A stretch of DNA of 64,000 nucleotides from Semisulcospira habei (lineage: Eukaryota > Mollusca > Gastropoda > Semisulcospiridae). The notes beneath the pieces are model-generated. The model was not told the DNA's origin. It searched no databases and was given only the letters and a program-made list of their open reading frames with translations. Shown here one piece after another: positions 13,008 to 24,382 of this stretch. The DNA lies in contig BTPG01000004.1 in the NCBI GenBank assembly GCA_036245525.1, positions 16,924,631 through 16,988,630 on the forward strand, read 5' to 3'. Both the position numbers and the translations under genes were made by a program. Within the stretch, counting starts at the first letter, position 1, and each line of letters begins with the position of its first letter.

Positions 13008-13090
13008 TCATGACACGCCGGAATTCGAACCCAAAGACCTCAGCATCACACCGGGGAGGCGCACTACCTGCTTCTCAGCTAATGTATCAC
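13008..13090 (-). repeat. tRNA-derived sequence, probable SINE head
   Basis: On the minus strand a B-box-like GGGTTCGAATTCC (13020-13032) lies about 50 bp downstream of an A-box-like TTAGCTGAGAAGCAGG (13067-13082), the arrangement of an RNA polymerase III promoter. I cannot fold a full cloverleaf, so I call it tRNA-derived rather than a tRNA gene. Confidence 0.5.
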
Positions 13091-13279
13091 CAACTACGCG
13101 TTCCATTGTCACATGATTGGGCAACTATTGTCCAGAGATACCGTCACTCTACGCGACCAACTTTCAAAAGCGTCTTTTGTGCAAAGATGCTTTTTGGAAA
13201 TTGGTAGCATGGAGTCGGTGTCGGAATGTATGGCTTTCTGACCTGCCTCTCGTTGCCAGCGAGAAGAAGTGCGGATGGA

Positions 13280-13342
13280 CAAGAGACATGGATTCTCATG
13301 AGCCCCTGCAAATGCAGGGGCTCATGAGAATCTATGCCTTTG
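13280..13342. repeat. Family A hairpin, right end damaged
   Basis: CAAGAGACATGGATTCTCAT pairs with ATGAGAATCTATGCCTTTGG; the terminal CTCTTG of the right arm is lost. The stem around CCCCTGC/GCAGGGG is perfect. Confidence 0.82.
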
Positions 13343-13968
13343 GGGATTTGATTGGACATTGGTGGCGTGGAGTCAGCTTCGGCACGTATGGCTTTTTAAT
13401 CCGCCCTCTAGTATTGCCAATGAGGACTAATGCGACAATATGGTCTTGTGAAGAAGTAACATCCTCTCAACCATCCCCCATTCCATCTACAATAGGCACA
13501 GACCGTCATAAAACCTTGCAGGCTGCAGGGGTTCATGACAGTACGCATCCTGCTGGTCCGGCATTTCCTCATTTACATCATCACATTGAGTGAGGCGTAG
13601 GTCTGGGTTGTCCACAACTGTGAAGTCAAAGTGTGTTTTTGATGTCCACCAACCCCCCCCCCCCCCACCCCACCCCCTTTCCATTATCCACCCCCTTTCT
13701 CAAAGTCCTTATATTTCTCGTCACTGTCATAGACGTGGACAAAAAATACCCGATCAGCCACAGATCTGGAGAGGATAATGCGTGCCATGCTCAGAAATCA
13801 GACGCAGCAATTTCGAGTCCCGGCGATAATGACACAGATTTCCCGTGTAGCTTTTTGTTGCGGTCGGTTCTACCTTTGTCTGGGGGTATCTAGGTACTAT
13901 CGAAAACTGAAAACTTCACACCTCCCCAGAACGAGAAACACGGAAGCGAACTGGGCTATCAAGTGGCA
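13343..13968. other. No gene seen; C-rich tract at 13655-13680
   Basis: Unassigned. Overlapping frames at 13117-13593 and 13633-13893 cross the hairpin and the poly-C tract and have no recognised domain. Confidence 0.55.
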
Positions 13969-14321
13969 GAGATCTTTATGAGCACCGTCGCCTTAAGATC
14001 TATGTTTCTCGCAGGTGGGTCCATAATTATGTTAAAGTATAAACTGCCTTTGTAGATCTATACCTCTTGAGGCTGGAAGCATAGATGAAACTATTGCGAC
14101 AAGAGACTCATGAGCTTTGCGGGGACTAATGAAGGTCTATACCTCTTGCAGACAGATAAATAGACGTGGGGAAAAAATAGCAGCTGACAAGTTTGCCAGC
14201 AGTGTATGGCGTTCTGGCTACAGTGCAGTTTGATGAATACAGGTGTAACAGCTCTGAGACAAGATCCTGGTGAGAACCCGCAAGGTTGTGGGGTCTCATG
14301 ATAATCTATGCCTCTGGCAGA
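13969..14321. repeat. Cluster of decayed family A hairpins
   Basis: Three or four degenerate copies lie within ~350 bp: 13969-14012 (GTGGCAGAGATCTTTATGAG), a right arm at 14053-14071 (GTAGATCTATACCTCTTGAG), 14099-14150 and 14256-14321. All have lost most of their symmetry. Confidence 0.6.
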
Positions 14322-14799
14322 TGGTAGTAGTTTACTTGGGTAAAGTCCGCAGCTTGCCTGTTGTATGAAATTCTGGCTGCAAAACTGTTTGAGGAGCTGA
14401 GGTGTATATTGCTAAAGAGATATGGACCATTCTGGGTCTCTGAATTCTGGACACGGTCTGGTGGTGAACGTGCAACGACGATAGATGACACACATGAACC
14501 GTGAATGGCTCGCAAAACGTAGCGCCCTTTGCATATAGTAGACTTGCTGTGGAAAGGATAGATGACGTGACAGCCACGCCCTCTCGTTTTCCACCACATA
14601 CCCGGCCCCTTTCCGGTAAAGCTGCGAGGTCGTAGGCAGGCACGATCGACATGTCATGTGATGCTCGGTGGTTTAAGGTCTACCCAGGTAAACGGTTCTA
14701 TGCTGTAGCATGAGAAGCACCTGCGTCGGCCAGGTATATGCTACACAAGGAATATGCATTTTGCTGAAACCATGCATAAACGGTTCATACTGGTCCACG
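14322..14799. other. No gene seen
   Basis: Three overlapping minus-strand frames (14306-14657) show no known domain; I see no basis to choose among them. Confidence 0.5.
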
Positions 14800-15012
14800 T
14801 AACTCATTCAGCCCCGACACACCACAGCAAGACCTGGATCGGGCGTGATAGTTCAAGGGTGGTGCCAGAATAGCTTGGCGCCCATAGGCGCCAAGCTATT
14901 CTGGCACCACCCTTGAACTATCATGCTCGATCTGTCTCTAGAATTGTAATGCAGTCCTTCAGAGGGCAACTTCAAAATTTGGGGATTTCGGTCCTGGGGC
15001 AGAATGTGTTAA
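14800..15012. mobile_element. Family B palindromic element, subfamily B2
   Basis: The arms carry GGTGGTGCCAGAATAGCTTG and the exact inverse CAAGCTATTCTGGCACCACC; most B copies have GATTAGC/GCTAATC there. The right end is GAATGTGTTAA. The same subfamily is at 22083 (half), 52752, 61297/63131 and 63335. Confidence 0.85.
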
Positions 15013-15193
15013 TAAACGAATTTATATTCAAGCATAAAATACTGAGGTCAGTCTAGGTAAGATAGACTAAACAAGTGAAACATGCCTTCTTCAAAACCAT
15101 GGCAGCAAAGACGGTTCGATATTGGTCGCGAGATAATTATCGCTCGTATCGTTATCACTAAAATTGTCTACGCACTGTTTTCAACGTTTTAAG

Positions 15194-15257
15194 TACGCTG
15201 GTCTGTGATTGTAGATCTCATTGTTGTAGGCGTAAGGTCCAAATCACAGACCAGCAT
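15194..15257. repeat. Family E palindrome
   Basis: ACGCTGGTCTGTGATTGTAG ... GGTCCAAATCACAGACCAGC. The central region is asymmetric. Confidence 0.78.
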
Positions 15258-15360
15258 ATATATTGCGTTTGTGAATGCTGCCAAACAATGCCTACGCGAA
15301 ACGTTGTCCAAATGTCACATACCGAACCCCTTGACTGCTACTCAGTGACGCTACCACTTG

Positions 15361-15397
15361 GCGGGGGGGGGGGGGGGGGGGCGGGGGGGGGGGGGAA
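15361..15397. repeat. poly-G tract with one C
   Basis: About 35 G interrupted by a single C. Length is probably not accurate. Confidence 0.85.
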
Positions 15398-15684
15398 ACG
15401 CGTAACGTAGTAACGCGTCTTAACCTCTAAGCAGTATCGTCAGCAGAAGTCAAGGGGTCAATTACTGTGTTTCATGTCGAGTTGATTTGCTAACGCCCTA
15501 AAGATTCATTTTTGTTGCACTGAATATTGCCCATCGCCTCGCAAGCATATAGTGCAATAAACTACAGTATTTTGGCCCATCGATAATCATGGCCGAAAAC
15601 GCATTTGATGTCAACTTCCTGTGGTGAGTCAAGAAATTAGTTCTGAACGCAAAAATAAAAGTTAGAGAGATATATAGATAAATT

Positions 15685-15716
<32 letters not shown>

Positions 15717-16138
15717 CTTCCCTCATAACATGATCGGACATGACAGCAGTCATATAACAACACTTTTTTTTTTTTAAATCCCAACTATACAAAGTCATGG
15801 TCTGAATATAAATAAGCTCACTTATAAAGAACTTCGCATATAACAATAAACAAACTAACCCTATGTCACATGGCTTTTATTTTCATGGCCGACTTTTACT
15901 GTAATAAATAAATAAATAAATAAATACAATGACTGAAGTTTTTCAGGGTCAGGTCAGAGGGTACGAAGGAGTCTGCCATATACTCAGGGCCCTCTGAAAG
16001 GGACTTGTAGCCATTTGCTCGCAGGGACACTCAACTTATCATCAGCGGCGCCGAAAGGTGAGAAAGGACGTTCATGACACGCTTGTTTGGGATTGCATGA
16101 CCTCTTCTTGAAGAACCTGACAAAATCCGTCACATCTG
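15398..16138. other. No gene; short (TAAA)n tracts
   Basis: (AAAT)n at about 15690-15715 and (TAAA)n at 15897-15926. Otherwise unassigned AT-rich DNA. Confidence 0.6.
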
Positions 16139-16200
16139 CAAGAGGCACAGATTCTCATGAGCCCCTGCAGCCGCAGGAGCTCATGAAAATCTACGCCTCA
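16139..16200. repeat. Family A hairpin
   Basis: CAAGAGGCACAGATTCTCAT with centre CCCCTGCAGCCGCAGGAG and right arm GAAAATCTACGCCTCA. The last bases of the right arm are lost. Confidence 0.82.
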
Positions 16201-16933
16201 TTCCATAGCGTTAGATACCTTTGACTTGTGTCTGTGACTCTCTGACGGAAGGGTATGACTGGAGTTAAGACGTGTAAGAGTCACACTAAGGGCGCCACAG
16301 AGATGTCACGAAGACCCTATATAGCAACACACAAACCATTGTCAGCGTCCACACAACACGCACCTCCGCTTCTACGTGTCCAGCCCCTGTTTATCGCAAC
16401 AGGAGGGTTGCATAATGGGCGCAAAACAGTTTCCTAGACAGCTAGACAAGTTCTCACACTAAATATTCCACCCATAGAAACATGGCCGTCTCTTTAAAAA
16501 CATGGCTCCCTCTGACTCTAGTTACGGTATTAAGTTGTCATGGTGAATTAAATCCTCCGTCTATGCTCCTTTCTTGTCCACACAAAAAGAGTAAAGAAAC
16601 TCCGGAGATTCTCTTTCCGGCAGCTAGAGTATATGAAAGCTTTCGAGTTTCTCTCTCCGGGAAGGCATTCTTCTATTTTTTGCTGTTATTTGTGTTGGAG
16701 GAGGCAGTCCTCCTCCCTGCGATTTCTGGCGATAATGAGTGGAGGCAGCAGGTAGGAAAATATTGACGGTGACACGAGGACTGATACCTATACAGGGCGT
16801 GCTGCAGGAGATATTATCAGTCCCTTTTCGTCACGGCTGACACGCAAACAATGCCGACAATACGGGTATCGTTTTTCACGCGCAGTCACCGGGTACTCTG
16901 CGCCGCCGAGAGCGGGATTATGTGTTGGAATAT
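16201..16933. other. No gene seen
   Basis: Frames at 16255-16437 and 16482-16766 have no recognised domain. Unassigned. Confidence 0.5.
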
Positions 16934-17033
16934 TGTAAGTAATTGTATGTAGATCCCCGGTGTAAACACCTGAATGGATCCAGGTAATACCAGGACCTCT
17001 TAAGGTATTTACACCGGAGATCTACATACAATT
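16934..17033. repeat. Family H palindrome, ~100 bp
   Basis: AATTGTATGTAGATCCCCGG then TGTAAACACCTG at the left, with inverse ACACCGGAGATCTACATACA then ATT at the right. Stem ~30 bp, loop ~35 bp (GGATCCAGGTAATACCAGGA). The only copy seen. Confidence 0.82.
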
Positions 17034-17504
17034 TAAACACAGTAAAGTAGCGAAGTCAGGCGCAGCATTTTTGCCCAGCAAGGTACAGGTTTAATGAGGT
17101 GACCTAACAGCGAGGTGAAAAAGAGGAAGAAAGAAAACATGAGAAGAAACGGATTGACAACACTACCGCAACCACCACCATCACTGCTCCAGCCACCACT
17201 CCGTCTATCACTCTGTGTTGAGACACGTCCGTCGATGCAGCATGACATTTATCCCATCTATTCCTGCACCATTATACTTGCACAACCAATACACGACAAA
17301 TATATCGACAAAGCGAGAAAACAGAGAGAACCGCAAAATGAGAAGAGTTCGGCTTGTGCGCACGATACTGCAGGCATATTTATCCCTACGTGCCAGCTGA
17401 AACTTTGTTAGTTTGTTCGTTTGTTTGTTCTTTTGCTCAAGTGTATACGTCTATTTGTTTATTTTCCTTTGTGCTTAACATTTGTAAAAAAAAAAAAAAA
17501 GGCA
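17034..17504. other. No gene seen
   Basis: Several short overlapping frames (17033-17411) without recognisable domains; A run near 17490. Confidence 0.55.
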
Positions 17505-17636
17505 TTTAAAATTAAATTAATTAAATTAAATTAAATTAACTTGAATTAAATTGAATTGAATTGAATTGAATTGAATTGAATCGAATCGAATCGAATCGAA
17601 TTGAATTGAATTGAATTAAATTAAATTAATTAATTT
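17505..17636. repeat. Pentanucleotide array (AATTA / AATTG / AATCG)
   Basis: 5 bp units grade from TTAAA through TTGAA to TCGAA and back, roughly symmetric about 17590: a microsatellite with ordered point variation between units. Confidence 0.85.
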
Positions 17637-18128
17637 TGTTAATACATAATACAGTTTAGAAGAGTGACGATTGATCTCATCATGTGCGATGGTTGCTGCA
17701 TCCGTTCTAAATATAAAGGCGATTTCCGTAAATCAGAAGTAGGTCAAAAACTGCGCATGTTTTGGCGAAATCGCATTTTTGTCCGCGCTTTTAATCCAGT
17801 TTTTGTCGAAACACGCGCAGTTGTTTTTTGTTTGTTTGTTTGTTTGTTTGTTTTTTTACTTCTGATTGCCGGACAACGCCTATTAGAGAAAAAAAAATTT
17901 CGGTTTTGTTTTGTAGTTCACATCTCTTATAAATATCACCTTTGTGGTGCTGTATGACGACAAAACGTTTTTTCCTTTTCACGATTCTCAGTCAAAGAAC
18001 GCATCAGCGAATCACTCGAAGAATCATTTTGAACTCTTCATTATCTAAAGACGGCTTGGTACGAAATAGAACAAAACAACAGAATAGTGTCTACAGCTTC
18101 CGACTTTCCGAAATGATTATAAAAAATT

Positions 18129-18130
<2 letters not shown>
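17637..18130. other. No gene seen
   Basis: (TTTG)n at 17824-17850 and A/T runs. Unassigned. Confidence 0.55.
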
Positions 18131-18202
<72 letters not shown>

Positions 18203-18424
18203 GCGCATTAAATAGGCGCTTTATCGGCTCAAAGCGCCGCCGCGAACTGAACCCAACAAGCACCCTCACGTGAAACACGCGCATTCACTCACACACTGTA
18301 CATAAACACAGAACATTCACGTGGTGCTAAGGGCAAGCTCAAGCGAGCTACTATAGTTTTTGGAAATTCAAAATCGTTTGTATTTGAAATTTGATTAAGT
18401 TGGCTGAAACTGATACCAAAGTCG
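18131..18424 (-). repeat. Dispersed repeat C, copy 1, with (TAA)n end
   Basis: (TAA)n at 18131-18202 then GCGCATTAAATAGGCGCTTT through GGAAATTCAAAATCGTTTG. About 230 bp is shared in the same orientation with 30197-30435. On the minus strand it ends AAAGCGCCTATTTAATGCGC plus (TTA)n, the end style of L2/CR1-type LINEs and their SINEs. No coding capacity. Confidence 0.75.
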
Positions 18425-18905
18425 TGGGGGAGGAAGAGCCGGAGTACCCGGAGAAAGAACCCCCGTAGAGATTCCGACATAGTAACTGACTATAGACAAA
18501 ACAAAACTTGCGGGTACAAATTCCGACTGTTTTCACCTACTCAAAAACAAAACAAAAATTCGTAGCACAAAATCCGACATTGTAAACAAGCTAAAAAAAA
18601 AAATTAAAAAAAAAAAAATTTTAAATGTTGTTTGTGTAGATCCCGTTTTTTTTTTTTTTTTTTTTAGCCTATTGAAAACAAAAACATTTTCACATTTGGT
18701 ACCGTCCTCACTCTTTCCCCGCATCTCTTCGTCTTGCCCAACCATGCTCAATTATTGTCGGATTTTCCTGCTCAAACATACAAGAAGATGTCGGTACAGA
18801 TTCGAACAGTTAACCCCGTCACTGTCAGTGCCAGACGCAGACTGTTTTCTGAACTCATTGTAAATTAAAAGTGAAAAAAAGGAACCCTCCCAGGAACATG
18901 GGGCC
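18425..18905. other. No gene; A and T homopolymers
   Basis: A run ~18593-18620 and T run ~18647-18665. Nothing else recognised. Confidence 0.55.
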
Positions 18906-19178
18906 AGTTGCATGAGTGTGCTTAGTCGTTCGCAAGCCGGAGCACCTTGATAAATGGCTTGCGAACGACTAATTATAATTACTAAGACTGTCGTAATGTA
19001 TTTCACTATTTGTGGTACGTGAGTCGTTGTCTAAAGCGTGCGCATGCGTGCGCGAGTTGTGAGTGCGCGCGCTTAGAGTTATAATTATTATAAGATAGGC
19101 GCATTATAAATACCGTTATTATTATTATTATTATATTATTATTATTATTATTATTATATTAAGCACACTCATGCAACT
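18906..19178. mobile_element. Small inverted-repeat element (MITE-like), 273 bp
   Basis: Terminal inverted repeats AGTTGCATGAGTGTGCTTA and TAAGCACACTCATGCAACT are exact over 19 bp. Inside lie a second inverted pair AGTCGTTCGCAAGCC/GGCTTGCGAACGACT (18924-18973), a CG-rich stretch and (ATT)n at 19117-19159. No coding region. Immediate flanks show no clear duplication. Confidence 0.72.
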
Positions 19179-19181
19179 GAG

Positions 19182-19276
19182 TCATGGTTTCAGCGAGAGA
19201 AATAGATCACCGTGAAGAACGATGGCCTCAAGCAGTTCGGTGGTGTTCAATTCTCTCGGCAGTGAAGGAGTTAAAA
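19182..19276. mobile_element. Family A element, right-hand remnant
   Basis: GCGAGAGAAATAGATCACCG, then GGTGGTGTTCAATTCTCTCG and GCAGTGAAGGAGTTAA, which is the right terminus of full-length family A copies. The hairpin core is largely gone. Confidence 0.55.
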
Positions 19277-19330
19277 ACGAAATCGTCTACATTTTCTGTC
19301 CTCCTTTTCTATATTTCTTTAATAGTAAAA

Positions 19331-19545
19331 TTAACCCATTTAGCGCGAACGCCCTACAGCAGGTGGTGGACTGACCATGATAATTCAAGGGTAGTGCCAG
19401 ATGAGCTTGGCGCCTGAAGGCGCCAAGCTCATCTGGCACTACCCTTGAATTATCATGGTTGATCCATCCCCCCTGCTACTGGCACACAGTCATCAGGGAC
19501 ACCTCGACAATTTTGGGAATATGGCCGTGGGGTTATATGGGTTAA
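19331..19545. mobile_element. Family B palindromic element, complete
   Basis: TTAACCCATTTAGCG ... ATATGGGTTAA. The arms are near-perfect over 60 bp each and carry GATGAGC/GCTCATC in both arms, a variant absent from most other copies. Confidence 0.87.
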
Positions 19546-20087
19546 AATATTTTGAATTGTCTGATCGTCTCAATCCTAACAGAAGTTTGGGAGTATAATT
19601 ATTCCGACTTTTGGAACAAGCTGAAAACACAATGATTGCGAAATTCATATTAAATCACCCTTCCTCATCTCATCTCTCCACCGGCACAGTTCTCTGTCAG
19701 GTTAACCCCTTCACTGCCGAGAAAATAATCGCCCCACCCCCCCCACCCCACCTTCCAAAGACATATAGTTAGGCCCTATGTATCTTGATGACACCACTTT
19801 GTATCCATGGTCGTATACACGGATAAGCAATCCAGACCAAAAAGGTGACTGCCAAGCGTGTAAAATGCAAAGAATTCGTAGCACAAAAACCGACATTGTA
19901 ACCAAGCTAAAAAAAAAAAAAAAAAAAAAATTAAATGTTGTACCCGTCTTTTCTAGGCGTGTTTCTTTCTCTGTTGGGTACTTCTTTATATATACGGATA
20001 GCTTTGGCGTTGAGTCCAACACAAGTTTTAAACACACAATCATCGACCGCTGGCGGCGAAGGGGTTAAAATTGGAACAGACGCCGTC
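19546..20087. repeat. Family I element at about 19822-19990; rest unassigned
   Basis: AATCCAGACCAAAAAGGTGA then CTGCCAAGCGTGTAAAATGC, an A run, then TTAAATGTTGTACCCGTC and TTTTCTAGGCGTGTTTC. Matches the arms of family I at 41557, 54098 and 55185. A piece of a family A end (TTAACCCCTTCACTGCCGAG) sits at 19701. Confidence 0.55.
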
Positions 20088-20178
20088 TTAACCCTTTGGG
20101 TGTCGGTAGCGGTTTTAGTCGCGATGATTCCTGCAGGAATCATCGCGTCTAAAACCGCTCCCGACACCCAAAGGGTCT
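20088..20178. mobile_element. Family D palindrome
   Basis: TTAACCCTTTGGGTGTCGGT ... CGACACCCAAAGGG, with the perfect centre GCGATGATTCCTGCAGGAAT then CATCGC. Left TTAA kept, right TTAA lost. A family A-type end (GGCGAAGGGGTTAA) is ~25 bp upstream. Confidence 0.83.
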
Positions 20179-20645
20179 CTCCGCGGATACTGCGACTTAG
20201 CCTACATGTTTGAATGGAATTAACCGTGCCATTTCTCAGATTAATCAACGACAAATTAATGACGTCGGTGGCAGTTGAGCTATTTCAAATGCCCGAGAGA
20301 GTCAATGCGCAGCATTTTTTTTTTTTTAAATAATTATTATTTTTTTATGTGTGTGTGTTTCAAACATGACTTGTCTATGAAGTTATTTATAGTGAACGTG
20401 TGAAACAGAATCACAATAACAATGAACATTACTTAAACAAATTGTGTTAGGTAAACATTGACCTGATGTAATTCCCTCCACAGTTTCCTTAGCAGTGAGG
20501 AACTATTTTTAGCCGTTCTGCTTACCCTGTGTGACAGTTTTCGTCAAAAAATCGTGTGTCACTGTTTATATGGAACTTTGCCTGTAGGCCTACATTTTCT
20601 TCGTTCTCGCACAGCACTAGGGAGAGTGGCGTATTTTGTTTATTG
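20179..20645. other. No gene seen
   Basis: AT-rich unassigned DNA. Confidence 0.6.
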
Positions 20646-20725
20646 TTAACTCATTTGAGACGTGCCGCGCCCGGATACGCGGCTTTAGCCGCGTATCCGG
20701 GCGCGGCACGTTTCGAATGAGTTAA
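20646..20725. mobile_element. Family F palindrome, TTAA-bounded
   Basis: TTAACTCATTTGAGACGTGC ... GCACGTTTCGAATGAGTTAA, with centre CCGGATACGCGGCTTTAGCC then GCGTATCCGG. Stem ~37 bp. Confidence 0.87.
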
Positions 20726-21130
20726 AATAGCACGGGAAAACCTTATGGCTTTCTGGTCAATGATTGAAGGCGCATGAATCAACGTTTGACGGACTTAGTC
20801 CTAGACATGTCTGCTACAGACTAACTGCGACCTTCTGTCGGGTCAAGCTGCACCAAGTAACATCAGGCCCCATTCAGCACCTCCAGGACTTATTCATCTC
20901 TTTCGGGGTTTTTTTCTCTCCCTCTTTTGTGGGAGAGCAGGAGTCAGATGTACCCCCTCCTGACTCCCTGCGCTAAGTGCTGGCGTTTAGAGAGCGGGGC
21001 ATTGTGAGTAATTTGACGCGTGAACACAGCGGCTCTACAGGACTCCGGTGTGACAGGGATACATTTAAAATGGAGATGCCCCTACACAACGACCTCGCTC
21101 TTCGGGAGAAACTTGCTCTAACTGCCGTCA
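20726..21130. other. No gene seen
   Basis: Short frames at 20764-20976 and 20977-21216 lack known domains. Confidence 0.5.
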
Positions 21131-21202
21131 GCACGAGGAAACGATTCTCACGAGCTCCCACAACTGCAGGGGCTGATGTCAATCTGTGTCGCGTGCAGTT
21201 GG
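21131..21202. repeat. Decayed family A hairpin
   Basis: CACGAGGAAACGATTCTCAC then GAGCTCCCACAACTGCAGGG and GCTGATGTCAATCTGTGTCG. Symmetry largely lost. Confidence 0.6.
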
Positions 21203-21300
21203 ACTATTTTCGATAAGACAACTGATACATTTAAAATCGAAATGCTGTAAGTCCAGCTAGCACCCTCCATCTTGGTAGCAACTTGCAACTTTTTGGTCAG

Positions 21301-21366
21301 CAAGAGGCAAAGATTCTCATGAGCCCCCCGCATCTGCGGGGGCTCATGAGAATCTATGCCTCTTGC
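21301..21366. repeat. Family A hairpin
   Basis: CAAGAGGCAAAGATTCTCAT pairs with ATGAGAATCTATGCCTCTTG; central CCCCCCGCATCTGCGGGGG. One of the best preserved copies. Confidence 0.9.
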
Positions 21367-22082
21367 AAGTAGACTGTTTAGCACGTTTACTGGACATTTT
21401 GCTTCGGCCTTTTTTTTTGTAACAAAATACCGCGAAATTTACGACTGAATATGAAACTGTGAGGACAAGGGACGGGGAAAACGGTGACAGATTGAACTCA
21501 CCAAACCACACAAAGTACTTGACGCGTTTTAAAGTCAGACCTTGAAGGCGATTTTGGACTGAGTGAAATGTAGGGTCTTCAGGAAGTTTGTTTCGTTCTT
21601 CCCAGTTGTAAACTGCGCATAAAATTGGATGTTCAAATCTCAGTGGAGACGAGAACAACATGTACCAGTGAGTGTCATTTTTTTCTCTCTGATAATCGGT
21701 GCAGAGTATACTAGCGTATGGTCGGAGAGAGGGAATGATGATCGTATGTCATAAAATAGTCTACAATTTACTTTGGTCGTTGCTCATTTTCCCCATCGCA
21801 GAAGCAAAATTTGATTTCGCATATTTTCTGCGTTCTCACGACAAAAGACACAAACAAAGAAAGAAACAAGCAAAGAAATAAACAAATAGAATAAACAAAG
21901 AACTTAAGTAATTACAACTGATTTAGAAAAATAGTTCCTGCTGTTCTCTTTGTATAATTGTTTTATGTCATGGCGGAGTGAAGTAAGTTTGGGAATTGAA
22001 TTTTTCAATTACTAGGCTACAATTTATTTAACTAGATACAATAAAAAGTAATTTGTTGATCCAAAACTAAACTATATTATAT
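21367..22082. other. No gene seen
   Basis: Unassigned. A minus-strand frame at 21344-21661 starts within the hairpin and has no domain. Confidence 0.55.
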
Positions 22083-22172
22083 TGCACGATCTGTCTCTAG
22101 AACTGTAATACAGTCCTTCGGAGGGCAACTTCAAAATTTGGCGATTTCGGTCCAGGGGTAGAATGCATTAAA
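22083..22172. mobile_element. Family B2 element, right half only
   Basis: GCACGATCTGTCTCTAGAAC through GGTCCAGGGGTAGAATGCAT then TAA matches the outer right portion of the B2 copy at 14800-15012. The palindromic core and left arm are absent. Confidence 0.7.
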
Positions 22173-22414
22173 ATAAAAAATCTCTCGTTAAAAAAATTGA
22201 CTTGCTTGCGCCTCAAACAGCAGAACTGCGATTGTTTGCTTCTTAGTTTGTTGTGTGGTTTCAAGTGTTATTATGTCCGACTTAAAAAAAAAATACATCC
22301 GACATTGTTACAAGTTTACTTGTCTCTAATACAGTACCGTGCATAAATCGTGCTTTTTTTTTTGTATTTTTTTTGTTGTTGTATGTGCTTGTTTTTGTAT
22401 TTTGCTTTGTGTTT
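22173..22414. other. No gene seen
   Basis: AT-rich with T runs; nothing recognised. Confidence 0.55.
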
Positions 22415-22474
22415 CATTACTATGATTGTAAAGCGCCTAGAGCACCTTAGTGATTAGGCGCTATACAAATTGCC

Positions 22475-22551
<77 letters not shown>
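22415..22551 (+). repeat. L2/CR1-type LINE or SINE 3' tail with (ATT)n
   Basis: TGATTGTAAAGCGCCTAGAG then GATTAGGCGCTATACAAATT and (ATT)n at 22477-22551. The hallmark GTAAAGCGC ... GCGCTATA tail also ends the LINE fragment at 56915 on the other strand. No coding remnant upstream. Confidence 0.65.
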
Positions 22552-22552
<1 letters not shown>

Positions 22553-22658
22553 CATAAGAATAGACAAATAAAAGCTAAATACATAAACAAATAAATCAAT
22601 CAATAAATCAACCAATAAATAATAATTTTGTTAAAACATCAATCAATCAATCAATCAA

Positions 22659-22689
<31 letters not shown>

Positions 22690-22690
22690 A
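22552..22690. repeat. (AATC)n / (AATA)n tetranucleotide tracts
   Basis: Imperfect CAAT and AAAT repeats at 22588-22690. Confidence 0.8.
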
Positions 22691-22965
22691 ACATGAACAA
22701 AAATTAATAGAATAAAACGTACCACAAATCCCTCTTCTGCTATATGAAAGTGAAAATTACAACAACAACAAAACGAAGAAAAAAATGGTCCATCTGTTTA
22801 TGGTCACAAATTCCAAAACACTTTCTCGATCACGCAGTTTATGAACGGCGAGTCAGGCTTGCTTTACGCGCTAGCTTTGAGTGGCTTCAGTTGCCGGCAG
22901 AAAATCCTCAGTGTGAAAACTGAAAAAAAAAGAGATGAAAACCAAATAGGACTAAACACTGCGAT

Positions 22966-23029
22966 CAAGAGGCACAGATTTTTATGGGCCCCAGCGATAG
23001 CAGGGGCTAATAAGTATCTATGCCTCTTT
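22966..23029. repeat. Family A hairpin, imperfect
   Basis: CAAGAGGCACAGATTTTTAT ... TAAGTATCTATGCCTCTTTC, with several mismatches between arms. Confidence 0.75.
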
Positions 23030-23667
23030 CACACGACGGAAGTCAAGTTGTTTTCGGGACTATTTTAGTCTTTCCACCATCTTGGCTCGCAAGACTTTTG
23101 GCTGGAGGGCATGCGCCAGATGAAGCTGTCAGGCCTAAAAGGAGCCGCGGTTTCGTATTTCGGGGCTAACAGGCGGGGCGGGGCAAAGAAGTTTGCGCTG
23201 AGTTTGGAAGGACACCCGATCTGCACTTGGGAAGTTTGCTTTTCCGTAGAGCTTTGGTTGGTGGTCCTTACCCCGCTGGCAATGAAGATACAAACCTTCC
23301 CGGCCCCAGCAGCAAAATGTCTTCGAGCCCACGACGGCGGCCGTCGTGGGCCCGATGACCTTTGCATACTTGGTCCAGTCTATGCCTAAATCTCCTAAAA
23401 CAGTGGGGTATTGACTGATGGACTGCTTTGTCGATAGCCCAGTTACTCTATTAAAAAAAGTTCTCATTGAAGACTGTGTTTTTTCATATGATTAGCTTTC
23501 CGCGCACCAAATATGGCGATCAAGAGGTGTTTGGTCTGAAAATAGTATAATCGTGACTTATTAACTAATTAACAATACAGACCAATTAGGTGACTGGGGA
23601 AGTTGTATGATCTCTTCACTTACTCCTTGCCTCACTGAACAAGATAACGGAACGCATGCGGTGAATG
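23030..23667. other. No gene; short palindrome at 23328-23350
   Basis: ACGACGGCGGCCGTCGT is a small perfect palindrome. Overlapping frames at 23065-23467 on both strands have no known domain. Confidence 0.5.
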
Positions 23668-23834
23668 TGTTCATTTATTCGAGACGTGCAGCCTCTGGAT
23701 ACTCGGAATAAAGCCGGCTTACACTCGTGTATCCGAATCAGTGCGACACGTCTCGAATAAATGAACAGTTTAACTCATTCGCGGCCAGCCGCATAAGCTG
23801 CACATTCGTATGCGGCTTGATGCGAATGCGTTAA
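23668..23834. repeat. Two adjacent family F-like palindromes, decayed
   Basis: GTTCATTTATTCGAGACGTG ... CACGTCTCGAATAAATGAAC (23669-23766), then TTAACTCATTCGCGGCCAGC shortening to GATGCGAATGCGTTAA (23771-23834). The second lost much of one arm. Confidence 0.72.
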
Positions 23835-23932
23835 TTGCGATCAACAAAGCTACCTGCTTTTCTCCTCTACAGAAGAGAGAGAAAGAGAGAGAGAGTCAGA
23901 CAGACAAACCGATGATACTCAGAGACACACGG

Positions 23933-24140
<208 letters not shown>

Positions 24141-24159
24141 TGCACATGGTACGAAAATA

Positions 24160-24230
24160 CTATTCTCCCCCCCCCCCACTCCCCCTCCCACCCACTCCCC
24201 CCTCCCAACCCCGAACCCCCCCCCCCCCCC

Positions 24231-24261
<31 letters not shown>

Positions 24262-24303
24262 AAGAAAAAAAAAGGAGAGCAAAGAAAAAAAAACATAACA
24301 CGC

Positions 24304-24382
<79 letters not shown>

